This document shows positions 10,961-21,608 of a stretch of DNA of 64,000 bases, piece by piece (the stretch's first letter is position 1; every line of letters starts with the position of its first letter). The notes under the pieces are model-generated. The model was given only the letters and a program-made list of their open reading frames with translations, did not search any database and had not been told where the DNA came from. Source of the stretch: Vulcanisaeta distributa JCM 11216 (GTDB taxonomy: Archaea; Thermoproteota; Thermoprotei; Thermoproteales; Thermocladiaceae); NCBI RefSeq assembly GCF_001315985.1, contig NZ_BBBI01000002.1:1-64000 (forward strand), read 5' to 3'. A program made the position numbers and the translations under genes.

Positions 10961-13648
10961 ATGGCGACACAGACAGAGAAGATCTCCATTAGGGAAGAGG
11001 AGATACCTCTAAAGACCATAAAGGCCATTAAGTTCTCGATCCTTTCACCAGACGTTATAAGGTCGATGTCCGTCATGGAGATAACGACATCGGAGACCTA
11101 CGATGAGGCAGGTAGGCCAATGGTTGGCGGATTAATGGACAGGAGATTAGGCGTCGTTGAGCCTGGTGCCAGGTGCGAGACCTGCGGTAACCCGCCCGAT
11201 AAGTGCCCTGGGCATTTCGGTAGGATAGAGCTTGCAAGGCCGGTAATACATGTTGAATATGCCAAGTATATACATGACCTGCTCAGAACAACGTGTAGGG
11301 AATGTGGTAGAATATTACTTACGGATGAGGAAATCGAGAAGTACAGCAAGAGATTGACTAAGTTAAGGGCCAGGTGGAAGTTGCTTGCGGATAGGCTTAT
11401 TGAGAGGATTAGGAAGAAGGCCATGGAGAGGACCGTATGCCCACACTGCGGTGCTAAGCAGTACAGGGTTAGGTTTGAGAGGCCGTACACGTTCTATGAG
11501 GAGAAGGAGAATGGCGTATTGGAGAAGCTGGACCCAATGAAGATTAGGGAGAGGCTTGAGAAGATTCCGGATAGTGACCTGGAGTTATTGGGCTGGGATC
11601 CGAAGCTTGCAAGGCCCGAGTGGGCTGTTTTAACTGTGTTGCCAGTACCGCCACCGCAGGTTAGGCCCTCAATACAGCTGGAGACTGGGCAGAGGAGTGA
11701 GGATGACCTAACGCATAAGCTTGTCGATATTGTTAGGGTTAATGAGAAGCTTAGGACGGCCGTTGAATCCGGTGCGCCAAGCAGTGTTGTTGATCAGCTA
11801 TGGGACTTACTTCAGTATCACGTGGCCACTTACTTCAACAATGAGCTACCAAACCTGCCACCCGTTAAGCACAGGAGTGGTAGGCCTCTAAAGACCCTAG
11901 CCCAGAGACTTAAGGGTAAGGAGGGTAGGTTCAGGGGAAGTCTATCGGGTAAGAGGGTTGACTTCTCATCAAGGACTGTGATTAGTCCGGACCCCCCCAA
12001 CCTAAGCATTAATGAGGTTGGTGTGCCAATTGACGTGGCAAAGGTATTGACGGTGCCCATGACAGTCACTGAGTGGAACCTAGAATTAGCCAGGCAATTG
12101 GTACTCAATGGACCGGAGGTCTGGCCTGGTGCTAATTATGTGATTTACCCAGATGGTAGGAGGGTCGACCTTAGGTACTTCAGGGATAGGCGTGAACTAG
12201 CCAATAAGTTAGCCCCCTGGATTCGTAATCGAGAGGCACTTAATAAATGGTGACATAGTACTATTCAACAGGCAACCAAGTCTTCATAGGATGTCTATGA
12301 TGGGCCACATAGTGAGGGTATTACCGGGCAGAACCTTCAGGCTGCACCTTGCTGTTTGTCCGCCGTATAACGCGGACTTTGATGGGGGGGATGAGATGAA
12401 CCTACATGTGCCTCAGAATGAGGAGGCCAGGGCAGAGGCAAAGACGTTAATGCTTGTTCAGAACCACATAATAACGCCTAGGTACGGCGGGCCAATAATA
12501 GGCGCTAGGCAGGACTACATAACCGGCGGTTACCTACTGACTAGGAAGGACACGTTCATAAACAGGGAATTACTCATGTACATACTGGCCGCGGCTAACT
12601 ATGACGGTGAAATAGATGAACCAGCCATAATGCACCCGAAGGAACTTTGGACTGGTAAGCAGGTAATATCGATGCTCCTACCCAAGGACCTAAACTGGGT
12701 TCAGCCAACGGCAATTAAGGAGAGTTGCAAGGACCCATATAACTGCTACACTGATGAGTACATATTAATTGTTAATGGTTACATGGCCACCGGGGGGGTC
12801 CTTGATAAGAAGTCCATAGGTGCCGAGCAGGTTGACTCGCTATGGCACGTGATAGTTAAGAGATACGGCAATGACTACGCAAGGAGGTGGGTCGACTCAA
12901 TACTAAGGGCATTACTCAGGTTCTTAGACCTCAGGGGGGGATTCTCGATGGGTATTGATTCACTGGAGATGCCTCAGGAGAGCTACAGGGAGCTTGAGAG
13001 ATTGTATGAGGAGAGTGAGAGGAAGGTCCTTGACTATATACAAAAGTATAGGGAGGGAAAACTTGAGGCTGAGCCGGGTTATACGATTGATGAGACCCTG
13101 GAGAATGACGTAACAATTGAATTAAGCCGCGTAAGGGAGGCTGCGGCCCGTGTTGCGGAGAAGTACATTAATAAGGATGGTGAAGCTACATAATGGCTAA
13201 GACAGGCGCCAGAGGCAGCATCGTTAATATAACACAGATGGTTGCGATGATAGGCCAGCAGACAATAAGGGGTGAACGCTTAAAGAGGGGTTTTGCTGGA
13301 AGAACCACGGCGCACTTTGAGCCTGGTGACCTGGGTCCAACGGCAAAGGGATTCGTTAGGAATAACTTCAAGGTCGGCCTAACACCGCTCGAGTTCTTCT
13401 TCCACGCAGCCGGTGGTAGGGATGGCCTAGTGGACACTGCCGTAAGGACCGCCCAAAGCGGTTACATGCAGAGGAGACTCATTAATGCGTTGCAGGATAT
13501 TTACGTTGCTTATGATGGGACGGTTAGGAACGCCTCAGGCTCCATAATACAGACTAAGTACGCTGAGGATGGCATTGACGTTAGTAAGAGCGATCACGGC
13601 AGGCTTAATCTAGATGAAATATTTAGGAGGGCAGGTATAAGTAGGTGA
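10961..13648 (+). CDS. rpoA1: RNA polymerase subunit A' (frameshifted; Gly insertion in catalytic motif)
   Basis: The largest catalytic subunit, N-terminal part, about 896 residues. It has zinc-binding [14 protein letters not shown], a CRECG...CPHCG pair, [20 protein letters not shown] and [14 protein letters not shown]. The universal NADFDGD motif that holds the active-site magnesium appears as NADFDGGD because of a G7 tract at 12384-12390. Another C7 turns SPDPNLS into SPDPPNLS. Frame breaks lie near 12250 (extra A) and 13190 (one base short before MAKTGARGS). A GGTGATG ribosome site, extended by a G8 run, precedes the ATG. The stop overlaps rpoA2. Confidence 0.95.
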
Positions 13649-14825
13649 TGGGTATGTCCGAGGTAAAGAACGTGGTCTCCCAGGAGGAAATAAATAACTT
13701 ACTGGCGCAGTTAGCTAATATATTACCTCCAAGGATCATTAATGAATTAAAGAGTAAGTTATCGAATGTGGAAATCACTAGGGAGCAATTGGCGAATTTA
13801 ATAAGGATATTGGTTAATGAATATTATAAAATGCTTGTTGATCCTGGGGAAGCAATAGGCATTGTTACGGCGCAGTCGGTTGGTGAACCAAGCACCCAAA
13901 TGATACTAAGATCGTTCCACTTCGCAGGACTTAGGGAATTCTCAATGGCACTTGGTCTACCAAGGATGATAGAGCTTGTTGATGCTAGGAGGAAGCCCTC
14001 AGTACCCATGATGACCATATACCTAGACGAGGAACATAGGAAGGACCCAAACAAGGCTCAGGAAGTTGCCTACAAGATTCAGTTAACAACAATAGAAAAT
14101 GTCACAAAGAGTGTAGAGGTTGATTACATAAATTCACAAATAATCATTGAGATTGACGAGAACGAACTCAAGCAGAGGGGGGGCTTGAGTATGGAGGATG
14201 TCAGGAAGGTTGTTGAGAGGATCAAGGGTAAGGGCGCCCAGGTGGAGATTGAGGGTAATGTCATTAGGATTACGTTGGAGGAGGCCGACATAATAAAGCT
14301 CAGGAGGATTAGGGATAAGGTAATGCAGACGAGGCTAGCGGGCATTAAGAATGTTAAGAAGACGTTGGTTAGGTATAAGGATGGTGAGTGGATAATAGAG
14401 ACTGAGGGCACAAACCTGGAGGCTGTCCTCACGATAGATGGTGTTGATTATAGGAGGACAATAACTAATGATATTCATGAGGTCGCGGAGGTACTGGCAT
14501 AGAGGCCGCCAGGACTGTCATAATGAGGGAGTTAAAGAAGGTCCTTGATCAACAAGGTCTGGATACGGACATTAGGCACCTAATGCTCGTTTCCGACGTA
14601 ATGACTTGGACAGGCAGGGTCAGGCAGGTTGGTAGGCATGGTGTTGTGGGCGAGAAGGAGAGCCCATTGGCCAGGGCTGCCTTCGAGGTTACGGTTAAGA
14701 ACCTAGTTGAGGCATCAATTAAGGGTGAACCCGAGAACTTCAGGGGCGTTGTTGAGAGCGTACTCGCCGGTAAGTACATACCCATTGGCACCGGCATTGT
14801 TCAGTTACTAATGGAGTTTGAGTAA
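13648..14825 (+). CDS. rpoA2: RNA polymerase subunit A'' (one frameshift)
   Basis: The C-terminal part of the largest polymerase subunit, about 392 residues, carrying the bridge-helix-distal and trigger regions: [42 protein letters not shown] and the closing [10 protein letters not shown] lost G near 14501 shifts the frame before [14 protein letters not shown]7 tract near 14176 gives RGGLS. ATG at 13648 overlaps the rpoA1 stop; ATG at 13654 is an alternative. The A'/A'' split is standard for archaea. Confidence 0.95.
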
Positions 14826-14854
14826 AATATTATCTCAACTTATCGTTGGCATTA

Positions 14855-14864
14855 GGTTTAAATA
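14855..14864 (+). promoter_or_regulatory. TATA-like box for rpl30e-nusA
   Basis: AGGTTTAAATAG lies about 28 bases above the rpl30e ATG, so this part of the cluster may be transcribed separately as well. Confidence 0.5.
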
Positions 14865-14887
14865 GGGTTTTTTCAGGGCTGTCTTGA

Positions 14888-15199
14888 ATGATTGATATTT
14901 CACGAGAACTACAGGTAGCGTTGAACACAGGTAAGGTGACCCTTGGTTATAGGGAATCACTTAAGGCAGTAATTGATGGATCGGCAAAACTGGTAATAAT
15001 AGCGTCAAATGCGCCCGCTGACGTTATGAATACAGTGCAGCACTATGCAAAGATCTCAAATGTGCCAGTATATGTGTTTCAGGGATCAAGCTGGGACCTT
15101 GGCGCAGCCGTTAGAAAGCCCTTCAAGATCTCAACAATAGCCATAATTGACCCAGGAGAAAGCAATATATTGGCTTTAGTAGCGCAACGTACCGGGTGA
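14888..15199 (+). CDS. rpl30e: Ribosomal protein eL30
   Basis: A 103-residue large-subunit protein of the L7Ae/L30e fold. It shows GKVTLGYRESLKAVI near the start, LVIIASNAP, and VPVYVFQGSSWDLGAA with the conserved Gly-rich turn. The frame is intact. Its stop overlaps the region of the nusA start, as is usual in this archaeal cluster. Confidence 0.95.
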   Translation: MIDISRELQVALNTGKVTLGYRESLKAVIDGSAKLVIIASNAPADVMNTVQHYAKISNVPVYVFQGSSWDLGAAVRKPFKISTIAIIDPGESNILALVAQRTG

Positions 15200-15204
15200 T
15201 CGTA

Positions 15205-15657
15205 ATGCCTAGCATTAGATTAACAGAAGAGGAAATCAGATACGTGGCATTGTTTGAAAAGATAACTGGGATAACGCCGAGGGATACGGTAATTGATTCT
15301 CAGTATAATAGGATAATATTCATTGTTGATAAGAATTTTGCGCCGCTTGCCGTCGGTAAAAATGGTATTAACATTAGGAAGCTAAAGGAATTAACGGGTA
15401 AGGATGTTGAGGTAGTCGAATACGGAGAAACACCTGAGGAACTAATTAAGAACAGCCTATATCCGGCAAGGGTTATTTCGGTGAAAATAACCAAGTTGCC
15501 AAACAATGGTAGCATTGCCATAGCCACAGTACATAATGAAGACAAGGCAATAGCAATAGGTAAACAGGGACGAAACATAAACAGAGCTAAACTACTGGCT
15601 AAGCGGTACTTCGACATTGACAGAGTAAAAATAGTATCGCCTGAACAAAGCCAGTGA
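15205..15657 (+). CDS. nusA: NusA-like transcription factor with two KH domains
   Basis: The short archaeal NusA homologue that binds RNA and is encoded next to RNA polymerase. It consists of two KH domains: the first has LAVGKNGINIRKLKEL near residue 50, the second AIAIGKQGRNINRAKLL near residue 120. It lacks the N-terminal polymerase-binding and S1 domains of bacterial NusA. ATG at 15205 follows a GGTGAT site; GTG at 15196 is also possible. The frame is intact. Confidence 0.93.
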   Translation: MPSIRLTEEEIRYVALFEKITGITPRDTVIDSQYNRIIFIVDKNFAPLAVGKNGINIRKLKELTGKDVEVVEYGETPEELIKNSLYPARVISVKITKLPNNGSIAIATVHNEDKAIAIGKQGRNINRAKLLAKRYFDIDRVKIVSPEQSQ

Positions 15658-15701
15658 CGTGAGGAAAAAGTAAATAAGCACTTAAATCAACGGTGATAGC
15701 A

Positions 15702-16154
15702 ATGCCCGGTAAAAAATCACCACTCGGTATGTTTGCAGCAAGGGGGGGATTGAAGGAGAGGAGGAAGAGGTTTAGGTGGAGTGATACATATTATAAAAGG
15801 AGGGCTCTTGGTATAGCCAAGAAATTTGACCCACTCGAGGGGGGGGCACCAATGGCAAGGGGGGGAATAGTCCTTGAGAAGGTCGGTGTGGAGGCAAGAA
15901 AACCAAACGCTGCCGTGAGGAAGTGCGTCAGGGTCCAAATAACTAAAAATGGTAAGGTGGTCACGGCATTCGTGCCATGGGACGGCGGGTTGAACATAAT
16001 AAATGAGCATGACGAGGTTATAATCGAGAGGATAGGCGGCCCTGAGGGTAGGGCTTATGGAGACCTACCCGGCGTTAGGTTTAGGGTCATAATGGTTAAT
16101 GGCGTTAGCCTAAAGGCGATTTTGCAGGGTAAGAAGCAGAAACCCGTTAGGTAA
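15702..16154 (+). CDS. rps12: Ribosomal protein uS12
   Basis: The decoding-centre protein of the small subunit, 150 residues. [36 protein letters not shown] and DLPGVRFRV match archaeal uS12. Three tracts add one Gly each against a very conserved family: RGGLKER (15743), [10 protein letters not shown] (15839) and [11 protein letters not shown] (15859). Archaeal relatives have single Gly at these sites. A GGTGAT site lies 7 bases above the ATG. It closes the rpo cluster. Confidence 0.95.
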   Translation: MPGKKSPLGMFAARGGLKERRKRFRWSDTYYKRRALGIAKKFDPLEGGAPMARGGIVLEKVGVEARKPNAAVRKCVRVQITKNGKVVTAFVPWDGGLNIINEHDEVIIERIGGPEGRAYGDLPGVRFRVIMVNGVSLKAILQGKKQKPVR

Positions 16155-16187
16155 TTTAATAGATTTATGGATTTTTATATATTTAAC

Positions 16188-16730
16188 TTAGTCCTCAGAT
16201 CCTTGATCATTATCATTACCTTGATTAATAGATCCTGTGTAATTACCTTCGCTTTTCTCCTCATGCTCACCAACGGGCTTTATAGTTATTAATGGTTTGT
16301 GAGCAACATTGGGTGGTCCCTTGGGGTTGGGCTTAACCGTGTAGTAAACGGTTATTGATACTGTGTAATTACCTGGTGTTAAGTACACGGTATACTCATC
16401 CCTATGCAGATTGAAAGTTAATGTCTGATTACCAATGGCTACAACAACTGTGAAATTACTAAAGACGTCATCCAAGCCTTCATGGTGAAGTTCAACCTTG
16501 AAGTATCCCGAGGAATTAACGTATAGATATGCCGTGGCCTCAGCGGTACCACTCATTCCTGGTGTCAGGTTGCCGAGGTCTATGTAGGCAGCAACGGTAC
16601 TGTACGTAGGAGGTGGTGGTAGGATTAGGTGATAGCTTAGGTAGGCGAGTACGCCATTCATGTTAGCGGCAACAGCCATTCCACTGAACCCTGCTAGGAA
16701 GGCCAGTGCTATTAGTAGCCACGTCTTCAT
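16188..16730 (-). CDS. Secreted protein with a signal peptide, unknown function
   Basis: From ATG at 16730 the product starts MKTWLLIALAFLAGFSGMAVAA, a clear signal peptide. A beta-rich domain of about 140 residues with many NxT/NxS sites follows (GNLTPG, SNFTV, GNQTLTF, GNYTVSI). The tail is acidic and Asn/Gln/Glu-rich. I do not recognise the family. The start inside the longer open frame is chosen because a TATA-like TTTTATTAAAT lies about 30 bases upstream of it. The protein probably sits on the outer face of the membrane or is released. Confidence 0.75.
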   Translation of the reverse strand: MKTWLLIALAFLAGFSGMAVAANMNGVLAYLSYHLILPPPPTYSTVAAYIDLGNLTPGMSGTAEATAYLYVNSSGYFKVELHHEGLDDVFSNFTVVVAIGNQTLTFNLHRDEYTVYLTPGNYTVSITVYYTVKPNPKGPPNVAHKPLITIKPVGEHEEKSEGNYTGSINQGNDNDQGSED

Positions 16731-16874
16731 ATTAAAAAGAGGAATTGATCGCCATTTAATAAAAGTTGCGCGACATAAGTATTTAAAGAAGATTATGCTA
16801 GGCATAATTTAAAGTGATGTAAAGGTTTCCGGCCTGACAAATTGATGACATCACCCCCCCTTACTGATGACAAC

Positions 16875-17437
16875 TCAACCCACCTTATACTCCCTTAACT
16901 CGTCACTAAATACTCTATCGAATACATTGAATGCATCATCACCATAAAGGCAAATAATTATCCTCCTCACACTCCTAAGGCCCGATGCCTCTCTCCTAAT
17001 TGCCCGCGCCATTATCCTCGCCGCATCCTCATATGGACACCCAAATATACCAGTACTAATTGCAGGGAAGGCTATACTAACTAGTCTCAATTCCTCAGCC
17101 TTCCTAAGTGAGTTCGTGACCGCATCATCAAGCTTCTCAATAGGTTCAACACCGCATCTGGGTCCAACGGCGTGAATCACGTATTTAGCTTTAATTTACC
17201 TGCGCTGGTAACGGCAACACCACCAACCGGGACAGGACCATGCTTCCTAACCCACTCCCTGGACTCCTCCTGAATAACCCAACCACCCCTCCTAACGATG
17301 GCTCCGGCAACACCACCGCCGTGTTCGAGATAGGAATTAGCGGCATTAACAATGGCGTCAGCCTCAATTTCTGTTATATCGCCCTTAGTTAACTCCACAG
17401 TGACTCCATTGGGAAATCTGAAGTTGGGCATATGCAA
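16875..17437 (-). CDS. Macro-domain ADP-ribose-binding protein (one frameshift)
   Basis: A stand-alone macro domain of about 188 residues that would bind or hydrolyse ADP-ribose derivatives such as O-acetyl-ADP-ribose. [21 protein letters not shown] holds the ligand-binding Asn and Gly loop, and [17 protein letters not shown] is the second loop. One A is missing near 17188, where [13 protein letters not shown] should be continuous. A TATA-like GCATATAAGG lies about 27 bases above the ATG. The neighbours do not suggest a substrate. Confidence 0.92.
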
Positions 17438-17490
17438 TATTTAACTTAACAAAGCATCCTTATATGCATTAAAGTGTAAATTTTATAACT

Positions 17491-17517
17491 GGCTACCTAC
17501 AGTTACTGTAGGTAGCC
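17491..17517. repeat. Perfect 12-bp inverted repeat at the ATPase start
   Basis: GGCTACCTACAG at 17491-17502 is separated by TTA from its exact complement CTGTAGGTAGCC at 17506-17517. The GTG of the ATPase gene follows one base later. It could act as an operator, as an RNA hairpin over the start, or as a recognition site. A different palindrome occupies the same place in the paralogue at 39550. Confidence 0.85.
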
Positions 17518-17518
17518 G

Positions 17519-18602
17519 GTGCTCTTTGATCCGAAGCCTAAGGAAAGAAGGAGGATTTGTTTGATAGAGATGATGAATTGAACAAGCTCAGGACTGGTCT
17601 TGGTTATCCGGTCACTTTATTGCTTGGTATAAGGAGGAGTGGTAAGTCGTCATTAGTTAAGGTGCTTATGAGTGAGGAGAAAGACGTAATATGGATATAC
17701 CTTGACCTGAGGAAGTATGAGGGCTATGCATACATAACCTATAAACATCTATTGAACGAATTTGAGAGGGCATTAAATACTTGGCCGAAATTCCTGAGGG
17801 AATTACTGCGTGGAATTCGTGGGGTGAATATTTCGGGGTCTGGGTTTGAGATTAGATTAAGTTGGAGTAAGGATAGAGTTGAGCTTGCTGATTTATTTGA
17901 TAGGTTGTCCAGCATTAGTGAGCGTGAAGGCCGTAGGGTTATAATCGTGTTTGATGAGTCCCAGGAGCTTAGGAAGCTGAAGGGGGGGTTTAATATATTG
18001 TATCCGCTTGCCTATGCATACGATAATCTTAAATTGAGCTTCATATTTACTGGGTCTCAAATCGGCATGGTTTACAGATTTTTAAGGCTTAAGGATCCAA
18101 GCTCGCCATTGTTTGGGAGAGCAATGTTTGAGGTTCGCGTAAATCCATTTACGAAAGAGCAATCTATTGAGTTCCTTAAGGCCGGGTTTAGGGAGGTTGG
18201 TATTTCCGTAAGTAATAACTTACTTGAAGGTGTATATGATGAGTTGGGTGGTATACCTGGTTGGTTAACGTACTACGGCTTTAATTATCTGCAATTTGGC
18301 GATCATGAGGAGGCGATAAAGAGGACACTGGAGTATGCGGTACAACTTGTTAGGCAGGAATTTGAAAACTTCCTGAGGGGGGGTAGGGAGGAGGCTAGGG
18401 AGCGTTACTACGCAATAATGGTCTATGCAAGAATGGATGTAGGTGGAGTGATGTTAAGAGAATGCTGGAGGCTAGGGAGGGCTATCGCATCGATGATAAG
18501 AAGGTAACGGAGTTACTACAAAACCTAGTGGATTCATCATTTCTGGTTAAGGATGGTGACATCTATAAGCCAAGTGACCCATTGATTACTAGGGCATTTT
18601 AA
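17519..18602 (+). CDS. Archaeal 'LFDPxPK' P-loop ATPase with C-terminal winged-helix region (two frameshifts)
   Basis: A member of the archaeal STAND-like ATPase family (Arch_ATPase), often present in several copies in Thermoproteales and of unsettled role. It starts GTG-LFDPKPKERR. Walker A is GIRRSGKSS, Walker B is VIIVFDESQE, and the ESPLFGR-type segment appears as PSSPLFGR. A C-terminal winged-helix part ends in ITRAF. Frame breaks: a G lost near 17553 (RRDLFDRDDEL expected) and a T lost near 18442 (GWSDVKRML expected). G7 tracts lie near 17982 and 18377. The perfect palindrome just upstream is its most striking feature. Confidence 0.88.
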
Positions 18603-18609
18603 GTGTCAT

Positions 18610-19859
18610 TCACCCAAATAGAGGTACTTTGGTACGCTTTGGTGGCTTGGGTACAGCAACCCATAAAGCACCTGATATAAATGCCAGTACAAGCACTATT
18701 AGCAGGGCGTGTTCTAGTGCACCAACCTCACCGTAAACCGGTACGTAGTATTGCGCAATTAGGCCCGTTATTAATGAGCCAAGGACATTACCGCCTGTAA
18801 CCGCGCCATTCCAGACAATAGACGTCGCCCAACTAACCTGTTCCCTCGGGAATAAGTCCCCAAGTACAGCCATTATCAATGGGAAGTTACTAAGCACGAA
18901 GAGCATGGCGAAGAACGCGAAGATTAGGTTGCCAGTATATATGAAGGCTATGAACAGTATTGCGAATGCGAATGTGGAGAACGAAGCCATAAACCTCCTA
19001 CCAACCTTATCACTCAGCCAGCCTAATATTGGTTGGCCTATTATGGCCGAGGCGAGTAATATTGAAAGGATTTCTCCATAGCTTATACTGAGCTTTATAC
19101 CTAGTACCTTATTTATGTATATGCCTAGGAACGTCTGTATGCCCTGACCGGCGGTGTTTCTAAGCAATGTTATTATGAATAATAGCATTATTAGTATTAT
19201 AGAGGTTCTTAGTGTTGCTGATGTATTTGGCGGATCGTCCTTATTACCGCCCCTCCTATATGCCTTGACATCAAATTTGTAAATACCGTACAATAGCACC
19301 GCAATACCCACGATGAAGGTTATGAGGCTAATATCCATAGATTAAAGACGGCGCTCACGGTGCCCGCAAACACGACGATTGAGGCAATGAGTGGATATAA
19401 TGCCCTACCCAGACTTCCAAATGCACCGTTTATTCCAAGGGCTGAGCCAGCCGTTCCACCATAGGTCGCTGACAGCAATGCACTACCTATTGGATGATAA
19501 TAGGCGGCGCCTACGCCTGCCAAAACAACGCCTACGTACACGAGGTAAAGGTTATGTACTAGGAAGCCTATTGAGGTGAGCCCTATGGCGAATGCCCACA
19601 GGAACATGCCGAGTGCCATGGCCCTCATGTGACCGCCAAGCCACTTAATACTAAGCGGTACTAGGGGACTCGCTATTGCCGATATAGCTGCGTAGAGTGC
19701 GGATAGTAGGCCTATTATTGCGTAATTAACACCCATTTGATTCAGTACTGGAAGTATTATTCCAGGTATTAGCCACATGTTTCCATCATTAATGAAGTGG
19801 CCAATCGATGTTAATCCAAGTATTGTCACCCTATCCTTACTCCTTTCTCCCTGTATCAT
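18610..19859 (-). CDS. MFS transporter, fosmidomycin-resistance-like (one frameshift)
   Basis: A 12-helix major facilitator of about 416 residues. The opening LGLTSIGHFINDGNMWLIPG resembles the Fsr-type exporters, and GWLSDKVGRRFMA is the loop motif in the second half. One C is missing near 19341, between LWILA and LITFIVG. The ATG at 19859 is chosen over the upstream TTG because a TATA-like GTTTAAAAAG lies about 27 bases before it. The substrate is unknown. Confidence 0.85.
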
Positions 19860-19977
19860 CAGCGTTAGGGCTACCCTAACGCTTTTTAAACCAATCGCGC
19901 CTAACAAGAATTCATGAAATAGTTAATGAACTATTGACAGGCGCGAAATTTACATAAACTAGGCAGAGCGTTGGGAC

Positions 19978-20312
19978 ATGATGGCAAAGGTAGTCTTCCT
20001 AATAATGAGTGATGACGTTAAGATGGATTTGGCATTAACAATGGCTGCAAACACTGTCGGCACAAATAGGTATGAGGACTTCAAAGTCATATTCTGGGGC
20101 CCTGCCCAGGAAAGGCTATTGAGGCTTGAGGGTCCTGCCAGGGATAATTTCGAGAAATTGCTAAGGCAGGTGCAATTGATAGTGCATGCATTAATTACGC
20201 GAGGAATAAGGGAATAGATCAGCACTTAACCAAGATAGGTATTAAGCTGCATCCCGCCGGTGATAGGGTCGCGTACTACATAAACAATGGGTATCAAGTG
20301 TTAGTATTTTAA
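19978..20312 (+). CDS. DsrE/DsrF-like small protein (one frameshift)
   Basis: A protein of about 111 residues with the DsrE fold used in sulfur relay and related redox tasks. It starts AKVVFLIMSDDVKMDLALTMA and has FWGPAQERLL. A missing G near 20171 hides the rest, which continues GAIDSACINYARNKGI and ends in NNGYQVLVF at 20312. A Cys in SACINYA lies where DsrE proteins often have one. ATG at 19981 is an alternative start. Confidence 0.8.
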
Positions 20313-20340
20313 AATTTAAAGAAAAATGAAAAACGCCCTC

Positions 20341-20578
20341 TTAAACCCTCCTTAACCTCTCAATACCCTCCAGGTTTATAACACCAAGTCTATTGCCATT
20401 TTGGTCATAGGTATACACCTTATTATCCTCCTCATCACGCACGAGCTTATGCTTACCACCGCATATCGGGTACACATCGCTCAAGCCGCACATGTAAATC
20501 TAAACCGATTCGCCACTTGGCGTTTTATACTCATATGGCCCCTGGCTGTATGGAGTATTACCCTCACGAAGTCCGCAT
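20341..20578 (-). pseudogene. Degenerate CDGSH-type iron-sulfur protein
   Basis: The minus strand encodes CGLSDVYPICGGKHKLVRDEEDN and then VYTYDQNG, which resembles the CDGSH iron-sulfur domain (CxCGLSxxxPxCDGSHK). The first Cys position is Tyr, the DGS of the motif is GGK, and a TAG interrupts the domain just before the motif. The N-terminal part (NTPYSQGPYEYKTPSGES) is in a shifted frame from the only ATG. Either several sequence errors fall close together or the gene is decaying. A TATA-like CTTTTTAAAG lies above the ATG. Confidence 0.5.
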
Positions 20579-20669
20579 TAATTGCTGCGTCTTTAAAAAG
20601 GTTGTTACTAAGTTTAGAAACAAATATGAATTATTACTGATATAAAATGACTTAATTAATACCAACTTT

Positions 20670-21608
20670 TTACCAATTATTAACGAAGTGAGACCTACCA
20701 ATTAATTGATCCTTGAGATCGGGTAATTCTAATGGCGTTAAGTATTGAATTCTTAATGCGGCAATCCTATTGCCTAAATCGCAGGAATCGGCAGGACTTA
20801 AGCCGTACATGATGCCCACCGTGTAAGCCGCATTAAATGCGTCGCCAGCGCCTATCGTCGTCACAATATTACTCACGTTATAGGGCTGGCATTGTTGAAT
20901 CTCGACATTATTCACTAGGGCAGCGCCATTACTGCCTAGCTTTACTACGGCAATGACGTTAGTGCCGTATATAGCATTTCTCAACCCATTCATATTGCTA
21001 AATAACCTCTTCATCTCCTCCTCATTCATGAGAACAGTATCCACGGACCTAACCAGGTTAATTATGAGGTCCCTATTGTTAATGGATGGTCCCGTATCGA
21101 GGAAGATTGGGATTGAATATTCACGGGCAATTTTAATTACCTCAGTAAATGTGTTAATGATATTCCTCATAAACGATGCGTAAAAACCATTAATGAATAT
21201 AGCCCTTGAATTCCTAATGATTCCTTCATCAATATCATTAATCACTAACTCCCTACCAACGCCTAGATAACCCATGAAGGCGTGGCCGTTTACGCCGATT
21301 ATGTTGTTAGATACTGTTACGAAGCCACGCACCCTCTTCATAAACCCTGTATGCACACCGGTGTCATTAAGGTACTTAATGAGCACGTCAGAGAATGGGT
21401 CGTCGCCAACCCTATCAATTACGGCGACCTTAAGGCCCAGTTTACGGGCTATTAAGGCTGTGGTGCATGCACCACCTGGTGATAACGCGATTATATCGGA
21501 TACCGAAACATCACCAGCCCTAATTGGTAATTCCCTAATCCTATAATAAATATCCAAGACACAGTCAGAGATTATTACCAGGTCAAATTTATCCTCATTA
21601 CTTCTCAT
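20670..21608 (-). CDS. PfkB-family sugar or nucleoside kinase
   Basis: A ribokinase-type kinase of about 312 residues. The N-terminal GGACTTALIARKLG is the substrate-side signature, and TIGAGDAFNAAY is the PfkB signature with catalytic Asp. FLDTGPSIN and VLMNEEEM are typical of the fold. ATG at 21608 overlaps the end of the upstream transporter by 11 bases, which suggests coupled translation. The frame is intact and has no poly-G tract. Substrate is uncertain; the transporter link suggests an imported sugar or nucleoside. Confidence 0.88.
   Translation of the reverse strand: MRSNEDKFDLVIISDCVLDIYYRIRELPIRAGDVSVSDIIALSPGGACTTALIARKLGLKVAVIDRVGDDPFSDVLIKYLNDTGVHTGFMKRVRGFVTVSNNIIGVNGHAFMGYLGVGRELVINDIDEGIIRNSRAIFINGFYASFMRNIINTFTEVIKIAREYSIPIFLDTGPSINNRDLIINLVRSVDTVLMNEEEMKRLFSNMNGLRNAIYGTNVIAVVKLGSNGAALVNNVEIQQCQPYNVSNIVTTIGAGDAFNAAYTVGIMYGLSPADSCDLGNRIAALRIQYLTPLELPDLKDQLIGRSHFVNNW

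Noticed and set aside
13645-13660. Programmed fusion of A' and A''
   Set aside because: The split with overlapping stop and start is normal for archaeal RNA polymerase.
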